Source of the DNA: Vagococcus fluvialis bH819
GTDB lineage: Bacteria; Bacillota; Bacilli; Lactobacillales; Vagococcaceae
Direction of reading: 5' to 3'
Assembly: GCF_900163795.1 (NCBI RefSeq)
Contig: NZ_FWFD01000013.1
Coordinates: 144,850-208,849, forward strand
Length of the DNA: 64,000 bases
Below, piece by piece: positions 25,584-34,833 of this stretch. A program made the position numbers and the translations under genes. The notes under the pieces were generated by a model. It saw only the letters and a list, made by a program, of their open reading frames with translations. It was not told where the DNA came from and did not search any database. The first letter of the stretch is position 1. Each line of letters starts with the position of its first letter.

Positions 25584-25633
25584 TTCAAAAGAACTAAATG
25601 AAATAAATAGTTAAATGAGGAGGAAATTAAAAG

Positions 25634-27001
25634 ATGATTTTAAAAACTAGACTTTTTGGCAAGACGTATGCATTTAACTCAGTTAAAGAAGTGCTTGCTA
25701 AAGCTAATGAAGTAAAATCAGGAGATACCTTAGCGAGAGTAGCGGCTGGTTCTGCTGAAGAAAGAGTAGCAGCTAAGGTTGTTTTAGCTCAATTACAATT
25801 AAAAGATTTATTCAATAACCCTGTGGTACCTTATGAAGATGATGAGGTGACACGTATTATCATCGATGATGTAAACAAGAGAATGTACGAGCAAATTAAA
25901 CATTGGACAGTAGAAGAACTAAGAGAATATATTTTAGATTTCAAAACAAACGATTATGAAATTAAACAAATCGCTCGTGGATTGACTTCAGAAATGGTTG
26001 CTGCGGTAACAAAATTAATGTCAAATATGGATTTGGTTTATGCAGCACAAAAAATTGTTGTTATCAAAACTGCTAACACAACAATCGGTGAACCTGGTCG
26101 TTTGTCGGCTCGTTTACAACCAAATCATACAACAGATGATATTGATGGTATTACAGCGTCGTTATTAGAAGGTTTGTCATATGGTATTGGAGATGCAGTA
26201 TTAGGACTTAATCCAGTTGATGATTCAACTGAAAGTGTTGTTCGTATCTTAAATAAATTTGAAGAAATAAAAAATGAATGGGAAATCCCAACACAAACTT
26301 GTGTACTAGCTCATGTTAAAACACAAATGGAAGCTATGCGAAAAGGTGCACCTACAGGCCTGGTTTTCCAATCAATTGCAGGTTCTCAAAAAGGAAATAC
26401 AGCCTTTGGTTTTGATGCTAATGACTTAGCAGAAGCAAAAGCTTTAGCATTAGAAACAGGAGCCGTAGCTGGGCCAAATGTGATGTATTTTGAAACGGGT
26501 CAAGGATCTGAACTATCATCAGACGCTCATTACGGAGCCGATCAAGTAACAATGGAAGCTCGTTGTTATGGATTTGCAAAACGTTATGATCCGTTTATCG
26601 TAAATACTGTAGTAGGATTCATTGGACCTGAGTATCTATATGACTCTAAACAAGTTATCAGAGCTGGTTTAGAAGATCATTTTATGGGTAAACTTTCAGG
26701 TATCTCAATGGGCTGTGACGTATGTTACACCAACCATATGAAAGCTGACCAAAATGATGCAGAAAACTTAGCAGTTCTTTTAAATCAAGCAAATGTTAAC
26801 TTCATTATGGGAATTCCTCATGCTGATGATATTATGTTAAATTATCAAACAACAGGTTACCATGAAACAGCAACATTACGTCATTTAATGAACAAACGTC
26901 CAACACGTGAATTTGAAACTTGGATGGAAAAAATGGGACTTATGGAAGATGGTCGTCTTACAGAAATCGCTGGTGACGCATCAATTTTCTTGAAAAAGTA
27001 A
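25634..27001 (+). CDS. EutB, ethanolamine ammonia-lyase large subunit
   Basis: Catalytic TIM-barrel subunit of 455 aa, full length for the family, cleaving ethanolamine to acetaldehyde and ammonia with adenosylcobalamin. Typical segments are NTTIGEPGRLSARLQPNHTTDD, the QKGN loop and the C-terminal region MGIPHADDIMLNYQT. AGGAGG precedes the ATG. eutC follows after 18 nt with its own AGGAGG, as expected for an equimolar complex. Confidence 0.96.
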   Translation: MILKTRLFGKTYAFNSVKEVLAKANEVKSGDTLARVAAGSAEERVAAKVVLAQLQLKDLFNNPVVPYEDDEVTRIIIDDVNKRMYEQIKHWTVEELREYILDFKTNDYEIKQIARGLTSEMVAAVTKLMSNMDLVYAAQKIVVIKTANTTIGEPGRLSARLQPNHTTDDIDGITASLLEGLSYGIGDAVLGLNPVDDSTESVVRILNKFEEIKNEWEIPTQTCVLAHVKTQMEAMRKGAPTGLVFQSIAGSQKGNTAFGFDANDLAEAKALALETGAVAGPNVMYFETGQGSELSSDAHYGADQVTMEARCYGFAKRYDPFIVNTVVGFIGPEYLYDSKQVIRAGLEDHFMGKLSGISMGCDVCYTNHMKADQNDAENLAVLLNQANVNFIMGIPHADDIMLNYQTTGYHETATLRHLMNKRPTREFETWMEKMGLMEDGRLTEIAGDASIFLKK

Positions 27002-27019
27002 AGGAGGTCAAACAATACA

Positions 27020-27928
27020 ATGGTAGATGAAAAAAATCTAAAAGCACTAATTGAAACAATTTTGGCTGAAATGTCAGGTCAAGAAGGTCAAACAACGACA
27101 GAAGAAGTTGTTTCTAGTGTTCAAAGTCAATTATCACAAGAATCTTCAGATGTTGAAGAGGGATGTATTCCAGATATTACCGAAGTCGATATTAGAAAAC
27201 AATTTTTAGTACCAAACGCACATGATGAAGAAGGGTACTTGAGAATGAAGTCATTCACGCCAGCTCGTCTTGGATTATGGCGCTCAGGTCCACGTTATAA
27301 AACACAATCAATGTTACGTTTTAGAGCAGACCATGCAGCCGCTCAAGATGCAGTGTTCTCTGATGTGTCAGAAGACTTAGTTAAAGAAATGGGATTTGTT
27401 TCGGTTATTACTAAATGCCAAGATAAAGATGAGTACGTAACTCGTCCGGATTTAGGCCGTCAATTTGACGCTGAAAATCAAGAAATCATCAAAAGCAATA
27501 CAACTAAAGGCGCTAAAGTTCAAATCGTTATAGGTGATGGCTTAAGTTCAGCAGCTGTTGAAGCGAATGTAAAAGAAATTTTACCATCAATCAAACAAGG
27601 GTTGAAAATGTTTAACCTTGATTTTGATACACCTGTTTTTGTTAAATACTCACGTGTTGGGGCAATGGATGAAATTGGTGAATTAACGGATGCTGACTGT
27701 GTTTGTATGTTGATTGGTGAAAGACCTGGATTAGTAACAGCAGAATCAATGAGTGCTTATTTAGCTTATAAGCCAACTATAGGCATGCCTGAAGCAAGAC
27801 GTACAGTCATTTCAAACATTCATAGAGGTGGAACGCCAGCCGTTGAAGCTGGGGCGTATATTGCTGAAATTATTAAAAATATTGTAGATAAGAAAAAATC
27901 AGGTATTGATTTAAAAGAATCAGAATAA
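27020..27928 (+). CDS. EutC, ethanolamine ammonia-lyase small subunit
   Basis: Small subunit of 302 aa that completes the B12-binding site of the lyase. The first 20 residues ([17 protein letters not shown]) form an amphipathic helix of the encapsulation-peptide kind, followed by an acidic, Ser/Gln-rich linker to about residue 50. The body carries [16 protein letters not shown] and a C-terminal [14 protein letters not shown]. This helix likely brings EutBC into the compartment. Confidence 0.95.
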   Translation: MVDEKNLKALIETILAEMSGQEGQTTTEEVVSSVQSQLSQESSDVEEGCIPDITEVDIRKQFLVPNAHDEEGYLRMKSFTPARLGLWRSGPRYKTQSMLRFRADHAAAQDAVFSDVSEDLVKEMGFVSVITKCQDKDEYVTRPDLGRQFDAENQEIIKSNTTKGAKVQIVIGDGLSSAAVEANVKEILPSIKQGLKMFNLDFDTPVFVKYSRVGAMDEIGELTDADCVCMLIGERPGLVTAESMSAYLAYKPTIGMPEARRTVISNIHRGGTPAVEAGAYIAEIIKNIVDKKKSGIDLKESE

Positions 27929-27958
27929 CCTTTTAAAACAAACGAGGAGGAAATGTTA

Positions 27959-28615
27959 ATGATTAATGATTCATTAGGAGCTAACGTATTAAGCTCGAAA
28001 ATTATTTCTAATATTGATCCAGGACTAGCAAAAGCATTAAACTTGGATCCAGTTAAACATCGTAGTTTAGGTTTAGTTACTGGAGATTGTGATGATGTCA
28101 CTTATGTTGCATTAGATGAAGCAACAAAAAAAGCAATGGTTGATGTTGTCTATGCTCGCAGTCTTTACGCTGGTGCGGGAAGTGCTAGCACAAAACTTGC
28201 TGGTGAGGTTATTGGAATTATTGCCGGACCTAATCCTGCTGAAGTTAAAAGCGGCCTAGATGTTGTTGTTTATGAAATTGAAAATAGCCCAGGATTTGTA
28301 AGTGCTAATGAGGATGATAGTATTCCTTACTACGCTCATTTAGTATCTCGTACTGGAACTCATTTATCTAAAGAAGCAGGTATCAAAGAAGGTGAATCTT
28401 TGGCTTACTTAATAGCTCCACCGATTGAAGCCATGTATGCTTTAGATGCAGCAATTAAAGCAGCAGACGTTGAAGTAGCAGCCTTTTATGGGCCACCATC
28501 TGAAACAAACTTCGCAGGTGGGTTATTGACAGGTAGTCAATCAGCCTGTCAAGCAGCTTGTGATGCTTTTGCTCAAGCAGTTCAATCAGTAGCGGCTAAT
28601 CCAAAATCATATTAA
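27959..28615 (+). CDS. EutL, tandem-BMC trimeric shell protein
   Basis: Shell protein of 218 aa with two permuted BMC domains, forming a pseudo-hexameric trimer with a gated central pore. It begins MINDSLGANVLSSKIISNI, which fits the family start; ATG 27959 is 8 nt from GAGGAGG, while the ATG at 27953 is too close. The second half has the PPIEAMYALDAAIKAADVEVAAFYGPPSETNF segment typical of EutL. Lies between eutC and the BMC protein with a tail. Confidence 0.93.
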   Translation: MINDSLGANVLSSKIISNIDPGLAKALNLDPVKHRSLGLVTGDCDDVTYVALDEATKKAMVDVVYARSLYAGAGSASTKLAGEVIGIIAGPNPAEVKSGLDVVVYEIENSPGFVSANEDDSIPYYAHLVSRTGTHLSKEAGIKEGESLAYLIAPPIEAMYALDAAIKAADVEVAAFYGPPSETNFAGGLLTGSQSACQAACDAFAQAVQSVAANPKSY

Positions 28616-28648
28616 GCGTTTAATTAATAATAAAGGGAGGTAGCCACT

Positions 28649-29110
28649 TTGAAAATAGAATCACTAGGTTTAATTGAAGTTAAAGGATTTTTAGGTGCAA
28701 TCGCAGCAGCGGATGCTGCTTTAAAAACAGCAGATGTAGCACTTTTAAATGCAGAAGTAATTAAAGGTGGACAAACAACAATTCAGTTAGCTGGAGATGT
28801 AGCAGCAGTAAAAGTTGCTGTAGAAGCAGGTAGTTTATCAGCAGAAAGTTTAAATTGTTTAATCTCTAGCCATGTTATACCAAGAATGGCAGAAGATACA
28901 GCTAAAATGGTAATGGCAAGCATTGAAGAAAAAAAACAAAAAAATAAAGTTGAAAAAGAACTTGTTGAAGCTGTCGTTGTAGAAGAAGTTGTTCTTAAAG
29001 AAGAACCTAAAGTGGTAACGACAACTGCTAAAAAAATACCTAAAATTGATTTGAAAAAATCAGAAAATACATCAAAAGATACAAAAACAACAAAACCAAA
29101 AAAGAAATAA
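28649..29110 (+). CDS. BMC-domain shell protein with charged C-terminal tail (EutK-like)
   Basis: Protein of 153 aa: a BMC domain at 1-90 (SLGLIEVKGFLGAIAAADAALKTADV, VIPRM) and a 55-60 residue tail rich in Lys, Glu, Val and Thr, probably disordered. Enterobacterial EutK carries a helix-turn-helix in this position; I see none, so the tail may instead tether cargo or nucleic acid by charge. TTG start after GGGAGG. It occupies the eutK position of the Listeria/Enterococcus gene order as I know it. Confidence 0.8.
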   Translation: MKIESLGLIEVKGFLGAIAAADAALKTADVALLNAEVIKGGQTTIQLAGDVAAVKVAVEAGSLSAESLNCLISSHVIPRMAEDTAKMVMASIEEKKQKNKVEKELVEAVVVEEVVLKEEPKVVTTTAKKIPKIDLKKSENTSKDTKTTKPKKK

Positions 29111-29124
29111 GGAGGGAATAAATT

Positions 29125-30603
29125 TTGGTAAACGTAATAGATAAAGATTTAGTATCAATTCAAGAAGTACGTAATCTCCTTAAAGATGCGACAGAAGCGC
29201 AAAAAGAATTAGCTACTTTTTCACAAGAAAAGATAGATAATATCTGTAAAGCAATGACAATGGCAGCATATGATAATCGAGTGAAATTAGCTAAAATGGC
29301 CAATGAAGAAACCGGCTTTGGTATTTGGCAAGACAAAGTAGTTAAAAATTCATTCGCTTCTAAAGCTGTTTGGGAAAACATGAAAGACATGAAAACAGTT
29401 GGCGTGATTAATGAAGATAAAATGAATAAAGTCATGGACATTGCAGTTCCAGTAGGAGTTGTTGCAGGTTTAATTCCATCAACTAACCCAACATCAACTG
29501 TAATCTACAAAGCACTTATTTCATTAAAAGCAGGTAATAGTATCGTCTTTTCACCACACCCAACTGCTCTAAAATGTATTACTGAAACAGTAGATATTAT
29601 TAGAAATGCAGCTGTAAGAGAAGGCTGTCCAGCCGGTGCAATTAGTGTGATGACAACACCAACTATGCAAGGTACTGCTGAATTAATGAAACATGATTTA
29701 ACTAAACTGATCTTAGCAACAGGTGGGTCAGCAATGGTTAAAGCAGCGTATTCATCAGGAACACCTGCAATCGGTGTTGGACCAGGTAATGGCCCTGCTT
29801 TTATCGAAAAAACAGCTAATATTCCTTTAGCAGTTAAACACATTATGGATTCAAAAACATTTGATAATGGTACAATTTGTGCTTCTGAACAATCAGTTGT
29901 TGTTGAAGAAGTAAGTAAACAAGCAGTGATGAATGAATTCAAAAAACAAGGAGCTTACTTCTTAACTAAAGAAGAAGCTGCTCAATTAGAAAAATTCATC
30001 ATGCGCGCTAATGGCACAATGAATCCACAGATTGTAGGGAAATCGATTGATACAATCAGTAAATTAACTGGTTTAACTTTCCCACAAGGGACACGTGTCT
30101 TAATTGCTGAAGAAAATAGAGTGGGAATGAAAGTTCCATATTCTAGAGAAAAATTAGCACCAATTTTAGCTTTTTATACAACAAAAGACTGGGAAGATGC
30201 TTGTCAGTTATGTATTGAAATCTTAACTAATGAAGGTGCAGGACACACAATGGTGATCCATACCGAAGATGATAACGTTGTAAGAGAATTTGGCTTGAAA
30301 AAACCTGTCTCTCGTTTATTAGTTAATACTCCAGGAACTTTAGGCGGTATTGGCGCATCAACAAATATTAATCCAGCTTTAACATTAGGTTGTGGTGCTG
30401 TAGGTGGAAGTTCAACTTCAGACAATATCAGCCCAGAAAACTTATTCAACTTAAGAAAAGTCGCTTACGGAGTTCGTGAATTAGATGAATTACGTGGTGA
30501 GGATCTTAATCTAGTTGATAGTAAAGTTGAAACATGTTCAACTACAGATTCAAAAGATGAACTAATCAACAAGATTGTGGCAGCAGTGCTAGAAAAACTT
30601 TAA
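29125..30603 (+). CDS. EutE, CoA-acylating acetaldehyde dehydrogenase
   Basis: Enzyme of 492 aa turning acetaldehyde, CoA and NAD+ into acetyl-CoA within the compartment. The aldehyde dehydrogenase core has GVVAGLIPSTNPTST, ATGGSAMVKAAY and the catalytic cysteine in FDNGTICASEQS. The usual N-terminal encapsulation peptide is not evident; instead a linker (about 462-475) leads to a C-terminal amphipathic helix DELINKIVAAVLEKL that looks like one. TTG start, 8 nt from GGAGGG. Confidence 0.94.
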   Translation: MVNVIDKDLVSIQEVRNLLKDATEAQKELATFSQEKIDNICKAMTMAAYDNRVKLAKMANEETGFGIWQDKVVKNSFASKAVWENMKDMKTVGVINEDKMNKVMDIAVPVGVVAGLIPSTNPTSTVIYKALISLKAGNSIVFSPHPTALKCITETVDIIRNAAVREGCPAGAISVMTTPTMQGTAELMKHDLTKLILATGGSAMVKAAYSSGTPAIGVGPGNGPAFIEKTANIPLAVKHIMDSKTFDNGTICASEQSVVVEEVSKQAVMNEFKKQGAYFLTKEEAAQLEKFIMRANGTMNPQIVGKSIDTISKLTGLTFPQGTRVLIAEENRVGMKVPYSREKLAPILAFYTTKDWEDACQLCIEILTNEGAGHTMVIHTEDDNVVREFGLKKPVSRLLVNTPGTLGGIGASTNINPALTLGCGAVGGSSTSDNISPENLFNLRKVAYGVRELDELRGEDLNLVDSKVETCSTTDSKDELINKIVAAVLEKL

Positions 30604-30661
30604 ATTTGGTTTTAATTATATTAAAATAAATTATACATAAAATATTAGGAGGAACATTATT

Positions 30662-30940
30662 ATGAACGCAAACGCATTAGGAATGATCGAAACAAAAGGT
30701 TTAGTAGGAGCTATTGAAGCAGCAGACGCAATGGTGAAAGCAGCTAACGTAACATTGATTGGTAAAGAACAAGTAGGTGGCGGATTAGTAACAGTTATGG
30801 TTCGTGGTGACGTAGGTGCTGTTAAAGCAGCAACTGACGCTGGAGCAGCAGCAGCTGAACGTGTAGGAGAATTATTATCAGTTCACGTAATTCCTCGTCC
30901 ACATTCAGAAGTTGACGAAATTTTACCAAAAATGGGTTAA
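30662..30940 (+). CDS. EutM/PduA-type hexameric shell protein
   Basis: Canonical single-BMC-domain protein of 92 aa forming the flat hexagonal facets of the shell ([33 protein letters not shown]-like turn, [21 protein letters not shown]). It is the main small shell protein here. Strong AGGAGG. Its codon choice looks optimised (GCA, GTA, CGT), in keeping with high expression. A hairpin follows it. Confidence 0.94.
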   Translation: MNANALGMIETKGLVGAIEAADAMVKAANVTLIGKEQVGGGLVTVMVRGDVGAVKAATDAGAAAAERVGELLSVHVIPRPHSEVDEILPKMG

Positions 30941-30977
30941 TTCTTTAACTTAAAATAAGAAAAAAATAAAGAGTCTG

Positions 30978-31009
30978 AAGGGTATATGTCTATATGAATA
31001 TACCCTTTT
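30978..31009 (+). terminator. Attenuator-like hairpin after eutM
   Basis: AAGGGTATA (30978-30986) pairs with TATACCCTT (30999-31007), followed by TTC. The T-run is short, so partial termination or 3'-end protection of the eutM message is more likely than a full stop. Confidence 0.45.
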
Positions 31010-31032
31010 CTCAAAGAGAAGGGTGTGTTATC

Positions 31033-31650
31033 GTGGCCGTTTTAACTGAATCTGACGTTCGAAATAGATTAAAAAAAGAACGTCTAACGGAAATGATAAT
31101 AACAAAAGGAACCATTGTAACGCCTTCAGCTAAAAGTTTTTTGAATGATAAGGGAATATCTGTAGTCTTTGAATCAGAAGAAATAAAAATAGACGAATCG
31201 GTTGAAAGAGAATCAGCTAAAAAAATTGAAGTGAAAGAAACTGATATAGTTAATGAGCCAAGTTTTATATTGAAAAAAAATAGAATTCAGTGGTCATTAT
31301 TAAAAGTAGAATTTATTAAGTTTCAACAAAATTTAACAGAAGAAAAAGCAGTTGATTTCCAAGATTCTTTAAGCTTGATTTTAAAAATAATAGATGATGT
31401 CATATTAGGCATTGGTCAAACAAACTGGATTAATACCGGCTATTTATCTTGTGAAGAGCAGACAAAAGAGCTTGAAGTTTCCGTTGAAATGAGTGACTAT
31501 CAGTTGGATTTATATCGGTTAATGTTACTCTGTGAAGATGCTTGTTGTGAGTTAGTAGAGTCTTATAGGGATCGTTTTGGTATTTGTACAAGAGAAGATT
31601 TACTTGAACTAGAAGTAAAATTCCCTCTATTTATTAAGTCATTAATATAG
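31033..31650 (+). CDS. EutT-like cobalamin adenosyltransferase
   Basis: Protein of 205 aa. Residues about 1-45 (VLTESDVRNRLKKERL, TKGTIVTPSAKSFLNDKGI) match the N-terminal segment of EutT enzymes; the rest is mostly helical, with a CEDACCEL cluster. The HX11CCXXC metal motif of Salmonella EutT is not present in that form. I choose GTG 31033 because GAGAAGGGTG precedes it and the product then begins like its relatives; the longer frame from 30994 starts inside a hairpin. It sits between eutM and the phosphotransacylase. Activity may differ from Salmonella EutT. Confidence 0.65.
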   Translation: MAVLTESDVRNRLKKERLTEMIITKGTIVTPSAKSFLNDKGISVVFESEEIKIDESVERESAKKIEVKETDIVNEPSFILKKNRIQWSLLKVEFIKFQQNLTEEKAVDFQDSLSLILKIIDDVILGIGQTNWINTGYLSCEEQTKELEVSVEMSDYQLDLYRLMLLCEDACCELVESYRDRFGICTREDLLELEVKFPLFIKSLI

Positions 31651-31686
31651 TCATCTTTTATTCTAAATGAAGGAGGTTATAAAACA

Positions 31687-32340
31687 GTGGAAATAACAAA
31701 TGAGAATATTGATGAAATAATTAAAGAAGTTGTCTCAAGATTACAGCCTAAACGTGATTTTGAAGTGGAAGCAAGTGGTCGTCACGTCCATTTATCTCGC
31801 AAAGATATTGATACATTATTTGGAAAAGGCTATCAATTAACTAAATTAAAAGATCTTTCTCAGCCAGGTCAATTTGCGTGTAAGGAACGAATTAATTTAG
31901 TTGGTCCCAAAGGTGTATTAAAAAATGTTGTCATTTTAGGACCTGAACGAAAAGAGTCTCAAGCTGAAATATCAGGAACAGATGCCTTAACATTGGGTGT
32001 GAAAGTACCTGTTAGAGAAAGTGGCGATATTGTCGGAACACCAGGAATTTTATTAATGAGTGGTATGACAAGTCTACAATTATCTAAAGGATTAATTATT
32101 GCTAAACGTCACGTCCATTTAACTGAGGAAGATGCTTGGCGCTTTAAAGTGAAACAAGGTGAAATCGTTCAAGTTAAGATTGATGGTGAGCGACCACTTA
32201 TTTTCGACGATGTGGTAATCCGTGTTAGTCCTAAGTTTGCAACATATATGCATATTGATTATGATGAAGCCAATGCTTGTGGCTTTAAAAAAGGGACTAG
32301 AGGAACGATCATCAAGAAATTAGGTAATTGGAATGGATAA
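31687..32340 (+). CDS. PduL-type phosphotransacylase (EutD role)
   Basis: Enzyme of 217 aa converting acetyl-CoA to acetyl phosphate and recycling CoA inside the shell. Both halves have the metal-binding ASGRHVHLS and AKRHVHLT motifs of the PduL family, which is unrelated to Pta. An N-terminal helix (NENIDEIIKEVVSRL) followed by a short linker looks like an encapsulation peptide. GTG start with GAAGGAGG. It overlaps the next gene by 8 nt. Confidence 0.93.
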   Translation: MEITNENIDEIIKEVVSRLQPKRDFEVEASGRHVHLSRKDIDTLFGKGYQLTKLKDLSQPGQFACKERINLVGPKGVLKNVVILGPERKESQAEISGTDALTLGVKVPVRESGDIVGTPGILLMSGMTSLQLSKGLIIAKRHVHLTEEDAWRFKVKQGEIVQVKIDGERPLIFDDVVIRVSPKFATYMHIDYDEANACGFKKGTRGTIIKKLGNWNG

Positions 32341-32938
32341 TTTCGAAGAATTAGTACAGATTGTGACACAAAAAGTGTTAGAAGCTTTAGGGAAAGAAAG
32401 TGGCATTTATCAGGATACTTCTAATAGATTAGGTGTATATGGTGAAAAAACAGCCGATTTGGCACAATTTTTTAAAGACACTGACTACTCTGGTGATAAA
32501 TTAGATGGTTCATCTCAAGGGGTGGTTGTTTCACAATTATCTTTAGAAAGTTTAATGAGAATATCGGAAATGTTACCTTCAACTGAAGGAGAAAAGCACA
32601 TATTTGAAGCATTAATGACTAAGAAAAAAGTTTATGTTCTAAATAGTGGTAAAGAATATACGTCACTTATGAAGAAAAGTCCTTATAGTGCCAAAGCACA
32701 TGTTTTAAAAGCTGAAAATCAGTGGGAAAAATATGGGGCTGAGTTTATCAATGTTAAAGCGAATGTGTCTAAAAACAAGACAACATCCAGAGTATGGACA
32801 AAAGAATTATTACAAAAAGAAATGAATCAAGGTATTACAGAATGGACAGTAACAGAGTCAACGATTGTAACTCCTTTAGCAAAAGATTTTATTAGAGAAA
32901 AACAATTAAAGCTTAATTATGTAAGAGAAGAGGAATAA
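32333..32938 (+). CDS. Conserved eut-locus protein of unknown function
   Basis: Protein of 201 aa. It begins with an encapsulation-like helix (FEELVQIVTQKVLEALGKE), then a linker, a central domain of no known family, and ends with VTESTIVTPLAKDFIREKQLKLNY, which repeats the N-terminal module of the EutT-like protein encoded two genes earlier. An unassigned gene also sits between the phosphotransacylase and eutN in the Listeria arrangement as I recall it. Likely an internal compartment component; the activity is unknown. Confidence 0.7.
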   Translation: MDNFEELVQIVTQKVLEALGKESGIYQDTSNRLGVYGEKTADLAQFFKDTDYSGDKLDGSSQGVVVSQLSLESLMRISEMLPSTEGEKHIFEALMTKKKVYVLNSGKEYTSLMKKSPYSAKAHVLKAENQWEKYGAEFINVKANVSKNKTTSRVWTKELLQKEMNQGITEWTVTESTIVTPLAKDFIREKQLKLNYVREEE

Positions 32939-32940
32939 TC

Positions 32941-33210
32941 ATGTTAATTGGAACAGTATCAGGGAGTCTATGGGCAACTCGAAAAAATGAACATTTAAAT
33001 GGTTTAAAATTTTTATTAGTGGACATTGAAGAAACGTCTCAAGAAACGCCTAAAAGAACAATCGTAGCAGCTGATAATGAAGGTGCTGGATTTGGAGACG
33101 TGGTTTTGGTGACAACAGGTGGTTCTGCTAGAGTAGCACTGGGCTCTTCTGAAGTTCCGGTTGATGCAACGATTGTTGGTATTATTGATTCTGTTGAAAG
33201 AAATCAATAA
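32941..33210 (+). CDS. EutN, pentameric shell vertex protein
   Basis: Protein of 89 aa of the EutN/CcmL family, whose pentamers close the corners of the compartment. Typical features are MLIGTVSGSLWATRKNEHLNGLKFL, VAADNEGAGFGDVVLVTTG and VDATIVGIID. It starts 2 nt after the stop of the preceding gene and has GAGGA upstream. Only one vertex protein gene is present in the window. Confidence 0.94.
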   Translation: MLIGTVSGSLWATRKNEHLNGLKFLLVDIEETSQETPKRTIVAADNEGAGFGDVVLVTTGGSARVALGSSEVPVDATIVGIIDSVERNQ

Positions 33211-33251
33211 TATTATTATAAGTAAAAAAGGATATTAGGAGGTAGCAATCA

Positions 33252-34358
33252 ATGAGTATTAATGAAATTATTATGTATATTATCGCTTTCTTTATGGTTG
33301 TAGGTGGAATTGATTATATTTTAGGTAATAAATTTAATTTAGGTAATCAATTTGAAGAAGGTATTATGGCAATGGGGTCTCTTACGTTATCAATGGTAGG
33401 GATTATCACACTTGCCCCAATTTTAGCCAATATATTAAAACCAATTGTTGTTCCAATTTATACAGCTTTAGGAGCAGATCCAGCAATGTTTGCAACAACT
33501 CTTTTGGCAAATGATATGGGTGGTTATACATTAGCAATGGAAATGGCTCAAACACCGGAAGCTGGTCTTTTTGCAGGAACAATTCTAGGAGCTATGATGG
33601 GTCCTACGATTGTATTTACAATTCCAGTTGCATTAGGAATTATCAAAAAAGAAGATCAAAAATATTTAGCAACAGGTGTTTTATCAGGAATGGTAACTAT
33701 TCCGATTGGTGCATTTGTTGGCGGTTTAGTAGCAGGATTTGACGTTATGATGATTATTAAAAATTTAATTCCAATCGTTATCGTAGCAGCGTTAGTTATG
33801 GTGGGATTACTATTAATTCCAGATGGCATGATTAAAGGCTTTACTTATTTTGGTAAAGGCGTTGTTGTTATTGCTATTATTGGTTTAATTTTAGGTGCTT
33901 TACAACAACTAGTTGGAATTACAGTAATTGAAGGAATTGCGCCAGTCTCTGAAGGGATTGAAGTAGTTGGTGGTATTGCTCTAACATTAGCAGGAGCGTT
34001 TGTATTAGTTCAAGTGATTACTCGAGTATTTAAGAAACCATTATTAGGCTTAGGTAAAATCTTAGGCATGAATGAAACATCAGCAGCTGGTTTAGTAGCA
34101 ACTTTAGCTAACAATATCGCTATGTTCCAAACAATGAAAGACATGGACGAACGTGGAAAAATTATTAACGTTGCCTTTGCAGTATCAGCTTCATTTGTTT
34201 TAGGAGACCACTTAGGCTTTACAGCAGGAGTAGAAAAAGCAATGATTTTCCCAATGATCGTTGGAAAATTAGTTGGTGGTATTACTGCAATTTTAGTGGC
34301 AATTTTTGTTGCTAATAAAACAATGAAAAAAGCAGAATCAGTTAAAGAGGTGGCATAA
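33252..34358 (+). CDS. EutH, ethanolamine transporter
   Basis: Integral membrane protein of 368 aa with about ten or eleven hydrophobic helices, matching EutH in length and in segments such as LLANDMGGYTLAMEMAQ and LATLANNIAMFQTMKDMD. It imports or facilitates ethanolamine, which matters mainly at low external concentration or low pH. AGGAGG precedes the ATG. It lies between the shell vertex gene and eutQ. Confidence 0.94.
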   Translation: MSINEIIMYIIAFFMVVGGIDYILGNKFNLGNQFEEGIMAMGSLTLSMVGIITLAPILANILKPIVVPIYTALGADPAMFATTLLANDMGGYTLAMEMAQTPEAGLFAGTILGAMMGPTIVFTIPVALGIIKKEDQKYLATGVLSGMVTIPIGAFVGGLVAGFDVMMIIKNLIPIVIVAALVMVGLLLIPDGMIKGFTYFGKGVVVIAIIGLILGALQQLVGITVIEGIAPVSEGIEVVGGIALTLAGAFVLVQVITRVFKKPLLGLGKILGMNETSAAGLVATLANNIAMFQTMKDMDERGKIINVAFAVSASFVLGDHLGFTAGVEKAMIFPMIVGKLVGGITAILVAIFVANKTMKKAESVKEVA

Positions 34359-34360
34359 TC

Positions 34361-34816
34361 ATGGATGATAATCAAAAAAGTATTATTGAAAATGTTGTTC
34401 GCCAAGTGCTAATGGAAAAAATGAGCGGATTGTCTCAATTAACAAAAACAGTAGATCCGAGTGGTGTTTTATCTGTAAAATTACCTCTTCTAGAAGTGGA
34501 TGAAAATGATCGACTAGATACAGGTGTTGCAGGAGATGTTGTTTATTGCAAAGATTTAGTTACTTTAGAAGAAAGTCCTCGTCTAGGCTGTGGATTAATG
34601 GTTATGAAGGACACAACATTTGATTGGACTCTTGAGTATGATGAAGTAGATTACATTATTGAAGGAACATTAACTGTCATTGTTGATGGTCGAAGAATTA
34701 GTGCGGGACCAGGAGAAATTATATTTGTTCCTAAGAGTAGCAGCATTCAATTCTCAGTAGAAGGTGATGCTCGATTTGTTTATGTCACTTATCCAGCAGA
34801 CTGGGCGTCACAATAA
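34361..34816 (+). CDS. EutQ, cupin-fold protein
   Basis: Protein of 151 aa. An N-terminal helix (QKSIIENVVRQVLMEKM) resembles an encapsulation peptide; the cupin domain covers about 60-150 (TFDWTLEYDEVDYIIEGTLTVIVDGR, GPGEIIFVPKSSSIQF). EutQ has been reported to act as an acetate kinase in Salmonella, making ATP from acetyl phosphate. It starts 2 nt after eutH. With EutP upstream, the locus has two such candidate kinases. Confidence 0.9.
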   Translation: MDDNQKSIIENVVRQVLMEKMSGLSQLTKTVDPSGVLSVKLPLLEVDENDRLDTGVAGDVVYCKDLVTLEESPRLGCGLMVMKDTTFDWTLEYDEVDYIIEGTLTVIVDGRRISAGPGEIIFVPKSSSIQFSVEGDARFVYVTYPADWASQ

Positions 34817-34833
34817 TTTTTTAGGAGGATATT

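Noticed and set aside
29505..29942. Antisense open frame of 145 codons inside eutE
   Set aside because: Shadow of a highly conserved dehydrogenase; no independent start signal.
30604..30661. Possible EutV leader before eutM
   Set aside because: The gap is short and AT-rich with no hexaloop hairpin and no terminator.
34010..34405. Antisense open frame of 131 codons across the end of eutH and start of eutQ
   Set aside because: Covers two well-supported genes and has no upstream ribosome site of note.
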